A DNA stretch of 64,000 nucleotides from Paraburkholderia sp. (GTDB lineage Bacteria; Pseudomonadota; Gammaproteobacteria; Burkholderiales; Burkholderiaceae). Location of the stretch: contig NZ_JAPWKB010000012.1 of NCBI RefSeq assembly GCF_028283785.1, forward strand, positions 78,501-142,500, in the 5' to 3' direction. This document shows positions 17,715 to 27,887 of this stretch, piece after piece. Made by a program: the position numbers and the translations under genes. Within the stretch, counting starts at the first letter, position 1, and every line of letters starts with the position of its first letter. Below the pieces are notes generated by a model. That model searched no databases and was not told where the DNA came from. It was given only the letters and a program-made list of their open reading frames with translations.

Positions 17715-18699
17715 AGGCGTAATGAAGAGCGCACTCCTGCTGATGTCGATCGGCGAGGAAGAAGCGGCGCAGGTGTTTAAGTTCCTCGGACCGCGCGAAG
17801 TGCAGAAGATCGGCGTCGCGATGGCTGCGATGAAGAACGTGACGCGCGAAGAGATCGACGCGGTGTTGCAGGAGTTCGTCAGGGAAGCCGAACGCCATAC
17901 GGGTCTGTCGCTGGATTCGGGCGAGTACGTCCGCTCGGTGCTGACCAAGGCGCTCGGCGACGACAAGGCCGGTGTGATCATCGACCGGATTCTGCAAGGC
18001 AGCGATACCAGCGGTATCGAAGGCCTGAAGTGGATGGATTCGCCGGCGGTCGCGGAACTGATCAAGAACGAGCACCCGCAGATCATCGCGACAATTCTCG
18101 TTCACCTGGACCGCGATCAGGCGTCGGAAATCGTCGCGTGCTTCACCGACCGTCTGCGTAACGACGTGCTGCTGCGGATCGCGACGCTCGACGGTATCCA
18201 GCCGGCGGCGTTGCGCGAACTGGACGACGTGCTGACGCATCTGCTGTCGGGCAGCGACAACCTGAAGCGCAGCCCGATGGGCGGTATCCGGACGGCGGCG
18301 GAAATTCTCAACTTCATGTCGAGCAATCACGAGGAAGGCGTCATCGAGAACGTCCGCCAGTACGACGCGGAACTCGCGCAAAAGATCGTCGATCAGATGT
18401 TCGTGTTCGAGAACCTGCTCGATCTGGAAGACCGCGCGATCCAGTTGCTGCTGAAGGAAGTGGAATCGGAAGCGCTGATCATCTCGCTGAAGGGCGCGCC
18501 GCCGGCACTGCGTCAGAAGTTCCTGTCGAACATGTCGCAGCGCGCAGCCGAACTGCTCGCCGAAGACCTCGATGCACGCGGCCCGGTTCGCGTGTCGGAA
18601 GTGGAAACGCAACAACGCCGCATCCTGCAGATCGTGCGCAATCTGGCGGAAGCCGGAACGATCGTGATCGGCGGCAAGGCAGAAGACGCATATGTCTAA
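17704..18699 (+). CDS. fliG: Flagellar motor switch protein FliG
   Basis: A 331-aa rotor protein that contacts MotA and transmits torque. It starts MSAEGVMKSALLLMSIGEEEA, carries MSSNHEEGVIENVRQYD in the middle domain, and has the EHPQ motif (IKNEHPQIIATILVHL). The C-terminal torque helix has charged residues around LEDRAIQLLLKEVESEALI. It overlaps fliF by 11 nt and fliH by 8 nt, so the operon is tightly coupled. Confidence 0.97.
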   Translation: MSAEGVMKSALLLMSIGEEEAAQVFKFLGPREVQKIGVAMAAMKNVTREEIDAVLQEFVREAERHTGLSLDSGEYVRSVLTKALGDDKAGVIIDRILQGSDTSGIEGLKWMDSPAVAELIKNEHPQIIATILVHLDRDQASEIVACFTDRLRNDVLLRIATLDGIQPAALRELDDVLTHLLSGSDNLKRSPMGGIRTAAEILNFMSSNHEEGVIENVRQYDAELAQKIVDQMFVFENLLDLEDRAIQLLLKEVESEALIISLKGAPPALRQKFLSNMSQRAAELLAEDLDARGPVRVSEVETQQRRILQIVRNLAEAGTIVIGGKAEDAYV

Positions 18700-19372
18700 T
18701 CAGACCCCCGCGCGCAATGCCAATCTCTCGGCGTATCAACGCTGGGAAATGGCCTCGTTCGATCCGAAACCGCCGGCACCGCCGCCGGTTCCGGAAGTCG
18801 ATCACCGGGCTTTCGAAGCCGAACTGGAACGCCTGCGCGACGCCGCGCACGCACAAGGCGTGGCACAAGGCCACGTCGCCGGGCAGGCGCTCGGTTACCA
18901 GGCCGGTTACGAACAAGGCCATGCGCAAGGTTTCGCGCAAGGCCAGTCCGAAGCGCGCGAGGAAGCAGCACGGCTGGCGGCGCTGGCCGCCACGTTCCAG
19001 GACGCACTGGACGGCGCGCAGGGTGAAATCTCCGAGACGCTGTTCCATCTGGCGATCGATATCGCGCAACAGGTGGTGCGTCAGCATGTACAACACGATC
19101 CGACCGCGCTGATCGCGGTCGCCCGCGATGTGCTGGCGACCGAACCCGCGTTGACCGGCGCGCCGCATCTGCTGGTCAGCCCGTCGGATCTGCCGGTGGT
19201 CGAAGCATATTTGATGGAAGAACTGCAGGCGCGCGGCTGGACCGTCGGCACCGATCCGGCGATCGAACGCGGCGGTTGCCGCGCGCAAGCCCACAGCGGC
19301 GAAGTCGACGCGGGCATCGATACGCGCTGGGAGCGCGTCGCCGCTGCGCTCGGCAAGGTGAGCAAATGGTAA
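18692..19372 (+). CDS. fliH: Flagellar export ATPase regulator FliH
   Basis: A 226-aa protein that binds and restrains the ATPase FliI and docks it to the export gate. It shows the typical GxxxG-like repeats in [20 protein letters not shown] and [20 protein letters not shown], then a C-terminal V-ATPase subunit E-like domain ending [20 protein letters not shown]. It overlaps fliG by 8 nt and fliI by 7 nt. Confidence 0.95.
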   Translation: MSNQTPARNANLSAYQRWEMASFDPKPPAPPPVPEVDHRAFEAELERLRDAAHAQGVAQGHVAGQALGYQAGYEQGHAQGFAQGQSEAREEAARLAALAATFQDALDGAQGEISETLFHLAIDIAQQVVRQHVQHDPTALIAVARDVLATEPALTGAPHLLVSPSDLPVVEAYLMEELQARGWTVGTDPAIERGGCRAQAHSGEVDAGIDTRWERVAAALGKVSKW

Positions 19373-21060
19373 GGCCGACACTTCAGGACATTCACACCGG
19401 CGACCTGACGCCGCTCGAGCAGGAACTGGCGTTCGCGTCGTCGCTGATGGGACCGTCGTTGCCCGATGCGCCGCTGAGCCACGCGCTGCTCGATCACGAC
19501 GTACAACCGACCCGCGATCCGCAACTGGCGCATCCGCAGGCGGCTGCCGCGAGCCGCGAATCGGCGTCCGGTTTCGCGCCGGGCACGACGTCCGGCGCCG
19601 ACGATCTGCTGGTCGATCCGGCCGCGCAGATCGCCGCCGCCGAAGCCGCTCACGCGCCCGCGCCGTTCAAACCGAATCCCGCGCTGGCGCGCAATCCGCA
19701 CGTGATGGCCTGGCGCGCGCGCCTCGACAGCGTGCGCGAACGCAATACCATCGCCCGTCCGATGCGCGCCTGCGGCCGCCTGACGCGTGCCGCCGGTCTG
19801 GTGCTCGAAGCGGTCGGCCTGCGTCTGTCGGTCGGTGCGGAAGTGATGATCGAGTTGCCGCCCGGCAGCCCGCTCGCGATGGCCGAAGCCGAAGTCGTCG
19901 GCTTTTCCGGCGACAAGCTGTTTCTGATGCCGACCACCGAAGTTCACGGCCTGTTGCCGGGCGCACGGGTGTATCCGCTCGAAAGCGCGCCGATCAACGA
20001 TCCGATGGCCGGCGCGAAACGTCTGCCGGTCGGTTGGGAAATGCTCGGCCGCGTGGTCGATGCGTCCGGACGTCCGCTCGACGGTCTCGGCCCGCTCGGC
20101 GCGAAAGTCGATGCGTCGCTGTCCGCGCCGGTGATCAACCCGCTGAATCGCGAGCCGATCCATAAAGTGCTCGACGTCGGCGTGCGCGCGATCAATGCGC
20201 TGCTGACGGTCGGTCGCGGTCAACGGATGGGGCTGTTCGCCGGTTCGGGCGTCGGCAAGTCGGTGCTGCTCGGCACGATGGCGCGCTACACCAGCGCCGA
20301 AGTCATCGTGATCGGGCTGATCGGCGAACGGGGCCGCGAAGTGAAGGAATTCATCGAGCAGATTCTCGGTGAGGACGGACTCGCGCGCTCGGTAGTGGTC
20401 GCCGCGCCCGCCGACGTGTCGCCGGTGCTGCGGATGCAGGCCGCCGCGTACACGACGTCGCTGGCCGAATATTTCCGCGACCAGGGCAAGCACGTGTTGC
20501 TGCTGATGGATTCGCTGACGCGTTACGCGATGGCGCAGCGCGAGATCGCGCTCGCGATCGGCGAACCGCCGGCAACGAAAGGCTATCCGCCGTCGGTGTT
20601 CGCGAAGCTGCCGGCGCTGGTGGAACGGACCGGCAACGGTCCCGAAGGTGGCGGTTCGATCACCGCGTTCTATACGGTTCTGACCGAAGGCGACGATCAG
20701 CAGGATCCGATCGCCGACTCGGCGCGCGCGATTCTCGACGGCCATATCGTGCTGTCGCGCTCGCTCGCGGAAGCCGGGCACTATCCCGCAATCGACATCG
20801 AAGCGTCGATCAGCCGGGCAATGACCTCGCTGATCGACGACTCGCATCTCGACAGAACGCGTATGTTCAAACAGATGTTGTCGCGCTATCAACGCAACCG
20901 CGACCTGATCAACGTCGGCGCGTATTCGACCGGCCGCGATCAGTTGCTGGACCGGGCGATTGCGTTGTATCCGCGCATGGAAGCCTTCCTGCAACAGGGC
21001 TTCCGCGAATGTTCGGAATTCGATTCGAGCATCGACAAGCTTAATGCGCTGTTTGCCTAA
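19366..21060 (+). CDS. fliI: Flagellum-specific ATPase FliI
   Basis: A 564-aa export ATPase of the F1-beta family. Walker A is [15 protein letters not shown], Walker B is [15 protein letters not shown], and [18 protein letters not shown] is the FliI/SctN signature. ATG 19366 overlaps the fliH stop and begins [13 protein letters not shown]; the open frame runs further upstream inside fliH. The first 120 or so residues are a low-complexity extension not present in the roughly 440-aa enteric FliI. The product powers unloading of flagellar substrates with FliH and FliJ. Confidence 0.96.
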   Translation: MVRPTLQDIHTGDLTPLEQELAFASSLMGPSLPDAPLSHALLDHDVQPTRDPQLAHPQAAAASRESASGFAPGTTSGADDLLVDPAAQIAAAEAAHAPAPFKPNPALARNPHVMAWRARLDSVRERNTIARPMRACGRLTRAAGLVLEAVGLRLSVGAEVMIELPPGSPLAMAEAEVVGFSGDKLFLMPTTEVHGLLPGARVYPLESAPINDPMAGAKRLPVGWEMLGRVVDASGRPLDGLGPLGAKVDASLSAPVINPLNREPIHKVLDVGVRAINALLTVGRGQRMGLFAGSGVGKSVLLGTMARYTSAEVIVIGLIGERGREVKEFIEQILGEDGLARSVVVAAPADVSPVLRMQAAAYTTSLAEYFRDQGKHVLLLMDSLTRYAMAQREIALAIGEPPATKGYPPSVFAKLPALVERTGNGPEGGGSITAFYTVLTEGDDQQDPIADSARAILDGHIVLSRSLAEAGHYPAIDIEASISRAMTSLIDDSHLDRTRMFKQMLSRYQRNRDLINVGAYSTGRDQLLDRAIALYPRMEAFLQQGFRECSEFDSSIDKLNALFA

Positions 21061-21072
21061 CGGGGGCTAGCA

Positions 21073-21522
21073 ATGGCGAAGCATTTTCCGATCAAGACCT
21101 TGATCGATATGGCGCAGGACGACGTCGACGCGGCTGCGCAGCGCCTTGGGCGCGCGCAACGCGAGCGCACCGAGGTCGAGAACCAGCTGAATGCGCTGGT
21201 GCAGTACCGCGACGAGTATCACGCGCGCTTCACGGCGTCCGCGCAATCGGGCATGGCGGCCGGCAATATGCGCAATTTTCAGGCATTCATCGACACGCTC
21301 GACGCCGCGATCCAGCAGCAGCGCAATCTGCTGACAATGGCGACGCAACGGGTCGAAGCCGCCAAGCCCGACTGGCAGAAACAGAAGCAGAAGCTCGGTT
21401 CATACGAGATCCTGCAAGCGCGCGGCGAAGCCGCCGAGGCTAAAGTGGTTGCGCGGCGCGAACAGCGCGACGCCGACGAACACGCCGCGCGGGCCATGCG
21501 CACCCGCACCGATAACGCGTGA
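21073..21522 (+). CDS. fliJ: Flagellar export stalk protein FliJ
   Basis: A 149-aa coiled-coil protein rich in Arg, Glu, Gln and Ala (LGRAQRERTEVENQLNALVQ). FliJ inserts into the FliI hexamer like the gamma subunit of F1 and helps use the proton-motive force for export. It lies 12 nt after fliI, with a GGGGG ribosome site. Sequence conservation is low in this family; size, coiled coil and position support the call. Confidence 0.92.
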   Translation: MAKHFPIKTLIDMAQDDVDAAAQRLGRAQRERTEVENQLNALVQYRDEYHARFTASAQSGMAAGNMRNFQAFIDTLDAAIQQQRNLLTMATQRVEAAKPDWQKQKQKLGSYEILQARGEAAEAKVVARREQRDADEHAARAMRTRTDNA

Positions 21523-21616
21523 CGCACCGGCGTTGCGCATCGCATGAATCCGAATTGACCTAACCGTCTCAACCGATTCGTCGCCCGCTCGACGGGCGCA
21601 TGGACAGGACACTTTT

Positions 21617-23134
21617 ATGTCGCAAATTTCATTGCTCAGTTCGCTGTTCGGTTCATCCGGCACCGCGAAGGCGGCGTCGGCCAGTTCCGCTGTCAGCTCG
21701 ATGCCGTTCTCGCAGACCTTGCAGCAAAGCATGGTCGCGCAGGCCGCCGCGCAGCCGGCAAGCCCGCCGCCGCCTCAGTCGTCGAACGGATCGGGGTCCA
21801 GCGTGCATGACGCGCCGCCCGCCGATTCGTCCGATTCGAGTCAGGCATCGGACGACACGTCGAGCGCGCAAAGTTCGAATTCGACCGATGCATCGAACGC
21901 CGCCGATCAGTCGCAACAGGCGTCCAGCCAGCCCGCCGACGCAGCGTCGTCGAGCAAGCCGAAAGGCGGTGGCGCGAGCGCGAACAACGGCCCGACCGAT
22001 CCCGCCACCGCACAGGCGAATGCTGCCGCCGCAGCCGCTCAGGCGCAGGCGAACGCCAACGCGAACGCGACCGCCGTGCCGGACGGCACCGATCCCACCA
22101 GCGCGTTGGCCGATGCCACCGCAACGCTGGCCACGGGCGATGCCGATCCGACCGCGACGACGACCGGCACCAGCATGAACGGCACGAAGAAAGCCGCATC
22201 GAGCGACGGTAAGACCCCGCTCGACGCGTTGCAGGCAGCGCTTGCCGCGATGACCGGTAACGCCGTGCCCGCACAGCCGGTGCCGACCGGCACGGCCGCG
22301 CCGTCGACCGGCACGAGCGATGCGAGCGGTCTGGCCGACAGCGGCTTGGGCGCGCGTGGCACGTACGGCGGCAAGGCGTTGTCGTCGGGCGGTTTGCTCG
22401 GCGACGGCAAGAGCGCCGCCAAGACCGCCGATCCGACCGCGCTGGCCGGTGCCGCGACCGCCGTGGCCGCACAGAATCCGGTGCAGATGCTGGCCGCCGC
22501 CGGCGCAGCGGGCGGGATTCAGGACAGTTTGAGCACCGCGAAAGCCGCCGCCGATGCCGCGCAAGCCGCTCAGGCAGCGACCGCCGCTGCCGCGACGGCA
22601 GTGGCCGGCGCGGGCAGCACCGCATCGACCGCGCAGACGACGGCAGCTGGCGCCGTGGCTGTTGCGGACACGTTGGCGCCGCAGGTCGGCACGTCCGATT
22701 GGGAAGACGCGTTTAGCCAGAAGGTGGTGTTTCTGTCGAACGCGCATACGCAGAGTGCCGAGTTGACGTTGAATCCGAAGGATCTGGGGCCGTTGCAAGT
22801 GGTGTTGCAGGTCGCGGATAACCATGCGCACGCGCTGTTCGTGTCGCAGCATCAGTCGGTGCGGGAGGCCGTCGAGGCCGCGTTGCCGAAGTTGCGCGAG
22901 GCGATGGAGGCGAATGGCATCGGGCTGGGTAGTACTAGCGTGAGCGATGGCTTTGGTGGACGTTCGGGCGGCGATCAGCAGCAGCAGGCTTCGGGTGGGT
23001 CCGGGTCGCGTTCGGGGTCGTCGCGGTATGGGGCTGGTGGGTATGGCAGTGGGCTTGGCGGTGATTCGGATGTGACGAGTGTCGCTAGTGTTGCTGTTAA
23101 GCGGAAAGTTGGATTGGTGGATACTTTTGCCTGA
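21617..23134 (+). CDS. fliK: Flagellar hook-length control protein FliK
   Basis: The canonical FliK of the fli operon: 505 aa, with a long low-complexity secreted ruler region rich in Ala, Ser and Asn (for example NAAAAAAQAQANANANATAV). The globular C-terminal switch domain (about 355-450) contains SAELTLNPKDLGPLQVVLQV and ALPKLREAMEANGIGLG. It measures hook length and flips FlhB export specificity. It happens to have the same length as the second FliK at 12779-14296, but the sequences differ. The last roughly 250 nt are much richer in G and T than the rest of the gene and run into the repeat-bearing gap. Confidence 0.95.
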   Translation: MSQISLLSSLFGSSGTAKAASASSAVSSMPFSQTLQQSMVAQAAAQPASPPPPQSSNGSGSSVHDAPPADSSDSSQASDDTSSAQSSNSTDASNAADQSQQASSQPADAASSSKPKGGGASANNGPTDPATAQANAAAAAAQAQANANANATAVPDGTDPTSALADATATLATGDADPTATTTGTSMNGTKKAASSDGKTPLDALQAALAAMTGNAVPAQPVPTGTAAPSTGTSDASGLADSGLGARGTYGGKALSSGGLLGDGKSAAKTADPTALAGAATAVAAQNPVQMLAAAGAAGGIQDSLSTAKAAADAAQAAQAATAAAATAVAGAGSTASTAQTTAAGAVAVADTLAPQVGTSDWEDAFSQKVVFLSNAHTQSAELTLNPKDLGPLQVVLQVADNHAHALFVSQHQSVREAVEAALPKLREAMEANGIGLGSTSVSDGFGGRSGGDQQQQASGGSGSRSGSSRYGAGGYGSGLGGDSDVTSVASVAVKRKVGLVDTFA

Positions 23135-23168
23135 ACGGCAGGTTTGGGTTTTGTAGTTTTGCGCTCGC

Positions 23169-23330
23169 TTGTCCCGGTTTCACGGCGGTCTGCCTGGATC
23201 GTCCCTGTGCGGGACCGCACCTACTTTTCTTTGCTCGCGCAAAGAAAAGTAGGCAAAAGAAAGCGCGTTTACACCGACGCTTCGTAGCGAGTGGCGTCTA
23301 GTAATTTTCGGGTAGTGGACCGCGCACGAT
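23169..23330 (+). repeat. Intergenic inverted-repeat element, copy A
   Basis: About 162 bp, nearly identical to copies B, C and D. Order: GTCCCTGTGCGGGAC hairpin, a perfect 15-bp stem (CCTACTTTTCTTTGC-TCGC-GCAAAGAAAAGTAGG, 23220-23253), GGCAAAAGAAAGCGCGTTTAC, GTAGCGAGTGGCGT, then GGGTAGTGGACCGCGCACGAT. Copies A and C share a further 95 nt of similarity downstream (to about 23425), which B and D lack. Confidence 0.88.
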
Positions 23331-23527
23331 TTGAGGTGTCGCGCCGTTTGCCTTGGTGACAAGGCTGCCATTCGGTCCGGTTGTTCGCTTCGCGACGCCG
23401 TTGGGTTCAGCCCCGTCTGCAATCTCGGATGGTTTTAAAGGTCTGGCGTGATCGGCCGTAAAACCGTCTGTATCCTTGCGCCCTCAAAATCTCATCTGGC
23501 TATTGAAGTGACGGACCGGTTGCACGG

Positions 23528-23687
23528 ATCGTGCGCGGTCCACTACCCGTTCTGGAAGGACGCCACTCGCTACGAAGTGGGGGGTAAACGTGCTTTCTTT
23601 TGCCTACTTTTCTTTGCACGAGCAAAGAAAAGTAGGTGCGGTCCCGCACAGGGACGATCCAGGCAAACCGACGTGAAAACGGGACAA
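23528..23687 (-). repeat. Intergenic inverted-repeat element, copy B
   Basis: Reverse-oriented copy of A. The hairpin stem is at 23603-23636, with loop ACGA instead of TCGC and both 15-bp arms intact. The stem is conserved while the loop changes, which suggests selection on structure, though young copies could also look so. Confidence 0.88.
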
Positions 23688-23949
23688 CCGAAAACGAGCA
23701 CGAACCAGCCGGCACAACCCAAGCCCACGGCAACCCAACCCTGCGCCGAAAAAACCAGAAAAAAACAGGCAAAAACCCGCCCCGCAAGGCAATGAAAGAC
23801 CCCCTCGACCGATTCCCCGCGCCAGACGGGCAAAATCATCATCTCAGGGATTAGCCTCAAATCACCCCTCTTTTCGGCCCATCGCACGCAGCGCAAATCA
23901 ACAACAATTCAACCTACACCTTACCCGCACTCAGGTACGCAGGAATCTC

Positions 23950-24492
23950 ATGGCATCCACCACCGCAAACCAAGCCGCCGATAAACCGGCATCCCCTGGC
24001 CCGATGAAGCGCATCATCATCATCGCGCTGATCGCGATCGTCGCAGCCGGCGCTGCCGGCGCGGGCGTGTGGTTCTTCATGTCCCGCCATCACACGGCCG
24101 GCCCGGTCGAAGCCCCGCCGCCTCCGCCGCCGGTCTTCTTCGCCCTCGATCCTATGACGGTCAACCTGCTGTCCGATGACGGTCAGCAACACTATCTGCG
24201 CGTCGGCCTCACGCTCAAACTCGCGGACGCCAAAGCGCAAGACGATCTCACGGTCCATATGCCGGAAATCCGCAGCCGCATGCTGCTCGCGTTGTCCAAC
24301 AAACACCCGGAAGACCTCGCAACGCTCGACGGCAAAACCGCGCTCGCCAACGAACTCAAGGCGTTGATCGATAACCCGGCCGCACCGGAAGGCGCATCGG
24401 GCCCGGTCGCCGCGCCCGCTGCTGCCGCCGGCAAGGCCGACGCGAAAAGCGCCGTCCAGGATGTGCTGTTCACCGAATTCGTCGTGCAGTAA
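23950..24492 (+). CDS. fliL: Flagellar basal-body-associated protein FliL
   Basis: A 180-aa single-pass inner-membrane protein. The N-terminal cytosolic stretch is short, the membrane helix is at about 20-42 (IIIIALIAIVAAGAAGAGVWFF), and the periplasmic domain contains FALDPMTVNLLSDDGQQHYL and VLFTEFVVQ at the end. FliL surrounds the stator and supports torque. It opens the fliLMNOPQR operon; AGGAATCTC precedes the ATG. A proline run (PPPPPPV) links membrane and domain. Confidence 0.95.
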   Translation: MASTTANQAADKPASPGPMKRIIIIALIAIVAAGAAGAGVWFFMSRHHTAGPVEAPPPPPPVFFALDPMTVNLLSDDGQQHYLRVGLTLKLADAKAQDDLTVHMPEIRSRMLLALSNKHPEDLATLDGKTALANELKALIDNPAAPEGASGPVAAPAAAAGKADAKSAVQDVLFTEFVVQ

Positions 24493-24544
24493 CCGTGCTC
24501 CACGCCGCCAACCCTAACCGCGAACGGATGCACGAGGAATAATC

Positions 24545-25543
24545 ATGGGCCACGAAGAGTTCATGTCCCAGGAGGAGGTCGATGCCCTCCTCAAGGGCGT
24601 CACCGGCGAGTCCGACTCCGAAGCCGCACTCGGCGAACGACAGACGATCCGCCCTTACAACATCGCGACGCAAGAACGCATCGTGCGCGGCCGGATGCCC
24701 GGCCTCGAAATCATCAACGACCGCTTCGCCCGTCTGATGCGCGTCGGTATCTTCAACTTCATGCGTCGTTCGGCGGAAATCTCCGTCGGCCCGGTGAAGG
24801 TGCAGAAGTACAGCGAATTCACCCGCAACCTGCCGATCCCGACCAACCTGAACCTGGTCCACGTGAAGCCGCTGCGTGGTACGTCGCTGTTCGTGTTCGA
24901 CCCGAACCTGGTGTTCTTCGTGGTCGATAACCTGTTCGGCGGCGACGGGCGCTTCCATACCCGCGTCGAAGGTCGCGAATTTACGCAGACCGAACAGCGG
25001 ATTATCGCGAAGCTGCTGAATCTGGTGTTCGAACACTACGCAGCATCGTGGAAAAGCGTGCGCCCGCTCGAATTCGAGTACATGCGCTCGGAAATGCACA
25101 CGCAGTTCGCGAACGTCGCCACGCCGAACGAAATCGTCATCGTCACGCAGTTTTCGATCGAATTCGGCCAGATCGGCGGCACGCTGCATATCTGCATGCC
25201 GTATTCGATGATCGAACCGATCCGCGACGTGCTGTCGTCGCCGATCCAGGGCGAATCGCTCGATGTCGATCGCCGCTGGGTGCGCGTGCTGTCGCAGCAG
25301 GTGCAGTCCGCGGAAGTCGAACTGACCGCCGACCTCGCGCAGGTGCCGATCACGTTCGAGCAGATCCTGAACATGCGCAAGGGCGACGTGCTGCCGATCA
25401 ACGTCCCCGAAACCATCACGGCGAAAGTCGACGGCGTGCCGGTCATGGAATGCGGCTACGGAATTTTTAACGGTCAATACGCGTTGCGGGTCCAGAACAT
25501 GATCAGCGCAGCCGAAACGATTAAGGACAGTGAATATGAGTGA
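24545..25543 (+). CDS. fliM: Flagellar motor switch protein FliM
   Basis: A 332-aa C-ring protein. The N-terminal EFMSQEEVDALLKGVTGE is the CheY-P binding motif. The middle domain has the GGxG pattern in FGQIGGTLHICMPYSMIEP, and the C-terminal SpoA domain starts about residue 255. CheY-P binding here switches rotation to clockwise. Overlaps fliN by 8 nt. Confidence 0.97.
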   Translation: MGHEEFMSQEEVDALLKGVTGESDSEAALGERQTIRPYNIATQERIVRGRMPGLEIINDRFARLMRVGIFNFMRRSAEISVGPVKVQKYSEFTRNLPIPTNLNLVHVKPLRGTSLFVFDPNLVFFVVDNLFGGDGRFHTRVEGREFTQTEQRIIAKLLNLVFEHYAASWKSVRPLEFEYMRSEMHTQFANVATPNEIVIVTQFSIEFGQIGGTLHICMPYSMIEPIRDVLSSPIQGESLDVDRRWVRVLSQQVQSAEVELTADLAQVPITFEQILNMRKGDVLPINVPETITAKVDGVPVMECGYGIFNGQYALRVQNMISAAETIKDSEYE

Positions 25544-25976
25544 CCTGAACGCTACGCCCGAGGCAGAACTGCCGCCGGCAGCCACCGAAGACGAAACCGC
25601 CATGGCCGACTGGGCCAGCGCGCTCGCCGAGCAGAACGACAACGAACCGGCCGCGCCCGCAGCATCGGCCGGCGTGTTCCAGCCGCTGTCGAAAGTCGCG
25701 CCGAACGCGACCCGCAACGACATCGACATGATTCTGGACATTCCGGTCCAGATGACGGTCGAACTGGGTCGCACGAAAATTGCAATCCGCAATTTGCTGC
25801 AACTCGCGCAAGGGTCGGTGGTCGAACTGGACGGCCTCGCAGGCGAACCGATGGACGTGCTGGTGAACGGCTGTCTGATCGCGCAGGGTGAGGTGGTGGT
25901 GGTGAACGACAAGTTCGGGATCCGCCTGACCGACATCATTACGCCGTCCGAGCGGATCCGGAAACTGAACCGATGA
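25536..25976 (+). CDS. fliN: Flagellar motor switch protein FliN
   Basis: A 146-aa C-ring protein with a SpoA domain at its C-terminus (IDMILDIPVQMTVELGRTKI, then LAQGSVVELDGLAGEPMDVL, and VVNDKFGIRLTDII). It forms the lower C ring with FliM and receives FliH-FliI complexes. ATG 25536 has AAGGAC upstream; GTG 25530 is an alternative. The stop shares ATGA with fliO. Confidence 0.96.
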   Translation: MSDLNATPEAELPPAATEDETAMADWASALAEQNDNEPAAPAASAGVFQPLSKVAPNATRNDIDMILDIPVQMTVELGRTKIAIRNLLQLAQGSVVELDGLAGEPMDVLVNGCLIAQGEVVVVNDKFGIRLTDIITPSERIRKLNR

Positions 25977-26641
25977 CATGTCTTGCCGGCCGCCGCAGCG
26001 CAGGCCATGCGTTGCGCGCTGCCCTTCCCTGTGTTTCGCGTGCTGTGTTGCCTGCTGTGTCCCGAGCGGTTGTCGCGCGCGGGGCGCACAGGACGGCAGC
26101 GGCCGGTAGCGTGCTCATTACTTTCAGTTGGCTGACGTTTTCGTCGGGCGCCGCGTTTGCGGCCGACATGAACGCCGTCAATCACGCCGCGCAGATCGCT
26201 TCGGGCGTCGGCGCGGGCAGCTCGGTGCCGTCGTTGGGGTTTGGCGCGGTGTTGCAGACCATCCTCGGTCTGCTGCTGGTTATCGCGCTGGTGTTCGCTT
26301 GCGCGTGGCTCGCGCGGCGCTTTGGCTTGCAGCCGGGCGGCAGCCGCAGCGGGCTCGTGAAAACCATCGGCGGTGCGTCGCTGGGCGGCAAGGAGCGTGT
26401 CACGGTCGTCGAGATCGGCGATACGTGGCTAGTGCTCGGCGCAGCGCCGGGCAGCGTCCGCCTGCTGCACACCATGCCTGCGGGATCGGCCGCCGTGCCG
26501 GGCCGCGAGACCGGCAGCGCCGACCCGTCGGTCGACGCGAGCCGCGCCGGCGACGCATCCGCAGGCACCTTCGGCCAACGCTTCCGCGACGCGATGAAAG
26601 GCGAAGTGGGCAAGCGTTTCAACGGTGGCAAGGATCGGTAA
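25973..26641 (+). CDS. fliO: Flagellar biosynthesis protein FliO
   Basis: A 222-aa protein with a cleavable-looking N-terminal signal segment (LITFSWLTFSSGAAFAA, about 48-64). One membrane helix follows (TILGLLLVIALVFACAWLA, about 95-115), then the FliO cytosolic domain VEIGDTWLVLGAAPGSVRLL. FliO helps FliP assemble into the export gate. It overlaps fliN by 4 nt and directly abuts fliP. The first 45 residues are unusually Arg/Ala-rich; a later start is possible but lacks support. Confidence 0.92.
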   Translation: MTCLAGRRSAGHALRAALPCVSRAVLPAVSRAVVARGAHRTAAAGSVLITFSWLTFSSGAAFAADMNAVNHAAQIASGVGAGSSVPSLGFGAVLQTILGLLLVIALVFACAWLARRFGLQPGGSRSGLVKTIGGASLGGKERVTVVEIGDTWLVLGAAPGSVRLLHTMPAGSAAVPGRETGSADPSVDASRAGDASAGTFGQRFRDAMKGEVGKRFNGGKDR

Positions 26642-27508
26642 ATGCAGTCCAGTCAATTGCGCGCGCAGTCCGTCGCGCTGTCCACGATGACCTCAGCTTC
26701 GAACCGCTTCGTTATGAACTCCCAGATGCGTCGCGTCGCGCGCGGCGCGCTTTCCGTCGCGATTTCCATCACGTTGTTTATCGTGATTCCCGTCGCGCTG
26801 TTGATGTTGCCCACGTTCTCGTTTGCGCAGACGGCGGGCTTGCCCGCCTTCAACACGAGTCCGGGACCGAACGGCGGCACCACGTATTCGCTGAGCGTGC
26901 AGACGATGCTGCTGCTCACGATGCTGTCGTTCCTGCCGGCGATGGTGCTGATGATGACGAGCTTCACGCGGATCATCATCGTGTTGTCGCTGCTGCGGCA
27001 GGCGCTCGGCACCACCACCACGCCGCCGAACCAGGTGCTGGTCGGGCTGGCGTTGTTCCTGACGCTGTTCGTGATGTCGCCGGTGCTCGACAAGGCGTAC
27101 AACGACGGCTACAAGCCGTTCGCCGACGGCACGATCCAGATGGATCAGGCGGTGCAACGCGGCGTCGCGCCGTTCAAGACATTCATGCTGCGTCAGACGC
27201 GCGAAACCGACCTTGCGCTGTTCGCGCGCATTTCGCACGCCGCGCCGATGCAAGGGCCGGAAGACGTACCGTTGTCGCTGCTGGTGCCCGCGTTCGTGAC
27301 GAGCGAGTTGAAGACCGGCTTCCAGATCGGCTTCACGATTTTCATTCCGTTCCTGATCATCGACATGGTGGTGGCGAGTGTGTTGATGTCGATGGGGATG
27401 ATGATGGTGTCGCCCGCGACGATTTCCCTGCCGTTCAAGCTGATGCTGTTCGTGCTGGTGGATGGCTGGCAGTTGCTGCTGGGTTCGCTCGCGCAGAGTT
27501 TTGTTTGA
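26642..27508 (+). CDS. fliP: Flagellar export gate protein FliP
   Basis: A 288-aa core export-gate subunit (FliP5-FliQ4-FliR1). It carries the family signatures [40 protein letters not shown] and [19 protein letters not shown], with four membrane segments after an N-terminal signal-like hydrophobic stretch (about 36-60). A later ATG ([11 protein letters not shown]) may be the true start. ATG 26642 directly follows the fliO stop. Confidence 0.96.
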   Translation: MQSSQLRAQSVALSTMTSASNRFVMNSQMRRVARGALSVAISITLFIVIPVALLMLPTFSFAQTAGLPAFNTSPGPNGGTTYSLSVQTMLLLTMLSFLPAMVLMMTSFTRIIIVLSLLRQALGTTTTPPNQVLVGLALFLTLFVMSPVLDKAYNDGYKPFADGTIQMDQAVQRGVAPFKTFMLRQTRETDLALFARISHAAPMQGPEDVPLSLLVPAFVTSELKTGFQIGFTIFIPFLIIDMVVASVLMSMGMMMVSPATISLPFKLMLFVLVDGWQLLLGSLAQSFV

Positions 27509-27562
27509 CGGCGCTTGTGCGCCGGATCTCGCTTCACCGATTAACTTGAGACTGAATTCACG

Positions 27563-27829
27563 ATGACTCCCGAATCCGTCATGACGCTGGCCCATCAGGC
27601 GATGTACGTCGGCTTGCTGCTGGCCGCGCCGTTGTTGCTGGTGGCGCTGGTGGTCGGTCTGGTGGTGAGCCTGTTCCAGGCCGCGACGCAGATCAACGAA
27701 AGCACGCTGTCGTTCATTCCGAAGCTGCTGGCGATCTGCGTGACGCTGGTGATTGCCGGGCCGTGGATGTTGTCGACGATGCTCGATTACCTGCGTCAGA
27801 CCTTGAGCAGTTTCCCGACGCTGAACTGA
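27563..27829 (+). CDS. fliQ: Flagellar export gate protein FliQ
   Basis: An 88-aa protein with two membrane helices and the FliQ pattern MTPESVMTLAHQAMYVGLLL and FQAATQINESTLSFIPKLLA. It forms the outer layer of the gate around FliP and FliR. Size and order (54 nt after fliP) fit the family exactly. Confidence 0.97.
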   Translation: MTPESVMTLAHQAMYVGLLLAAPLLLVALVVGLVVSLFQAATQINESTLSFIPKLLAICVTLVIAGPWMLSTMLDYLRQTLSSFPTLN

Positions 27830-27887
27830 GCGCGGCGCATCTTGCTCTCTTCTCCTTTCCCCTCTCTTTTGCCACTGAACCGTCGCC

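Larger units (their letters stand above)
23135..23949. other. Non-coding fliK-fliL gap with a facing repeat pair
   Basis: 815 nt separating fliFGHIJK from fliLMNOPQR. It holds copies A and B of the inverted element facing each other around about 200 nt of spacer. The left edge is G/T-rich and the right edge A/C-rich. Short frames inside are side-products of the repeats. The fliL promoter must lie at the right end, but no consensus could be placed. Confidence 0.7.

Noticed and set aside
23180..23800. Several 60-115-codon frames over repeat copies A and B (and the same in C and D)
   Set aside because: All arise from the repeated hairpin element, in both directions, with no conserved start or ribosome site; probably not translated.
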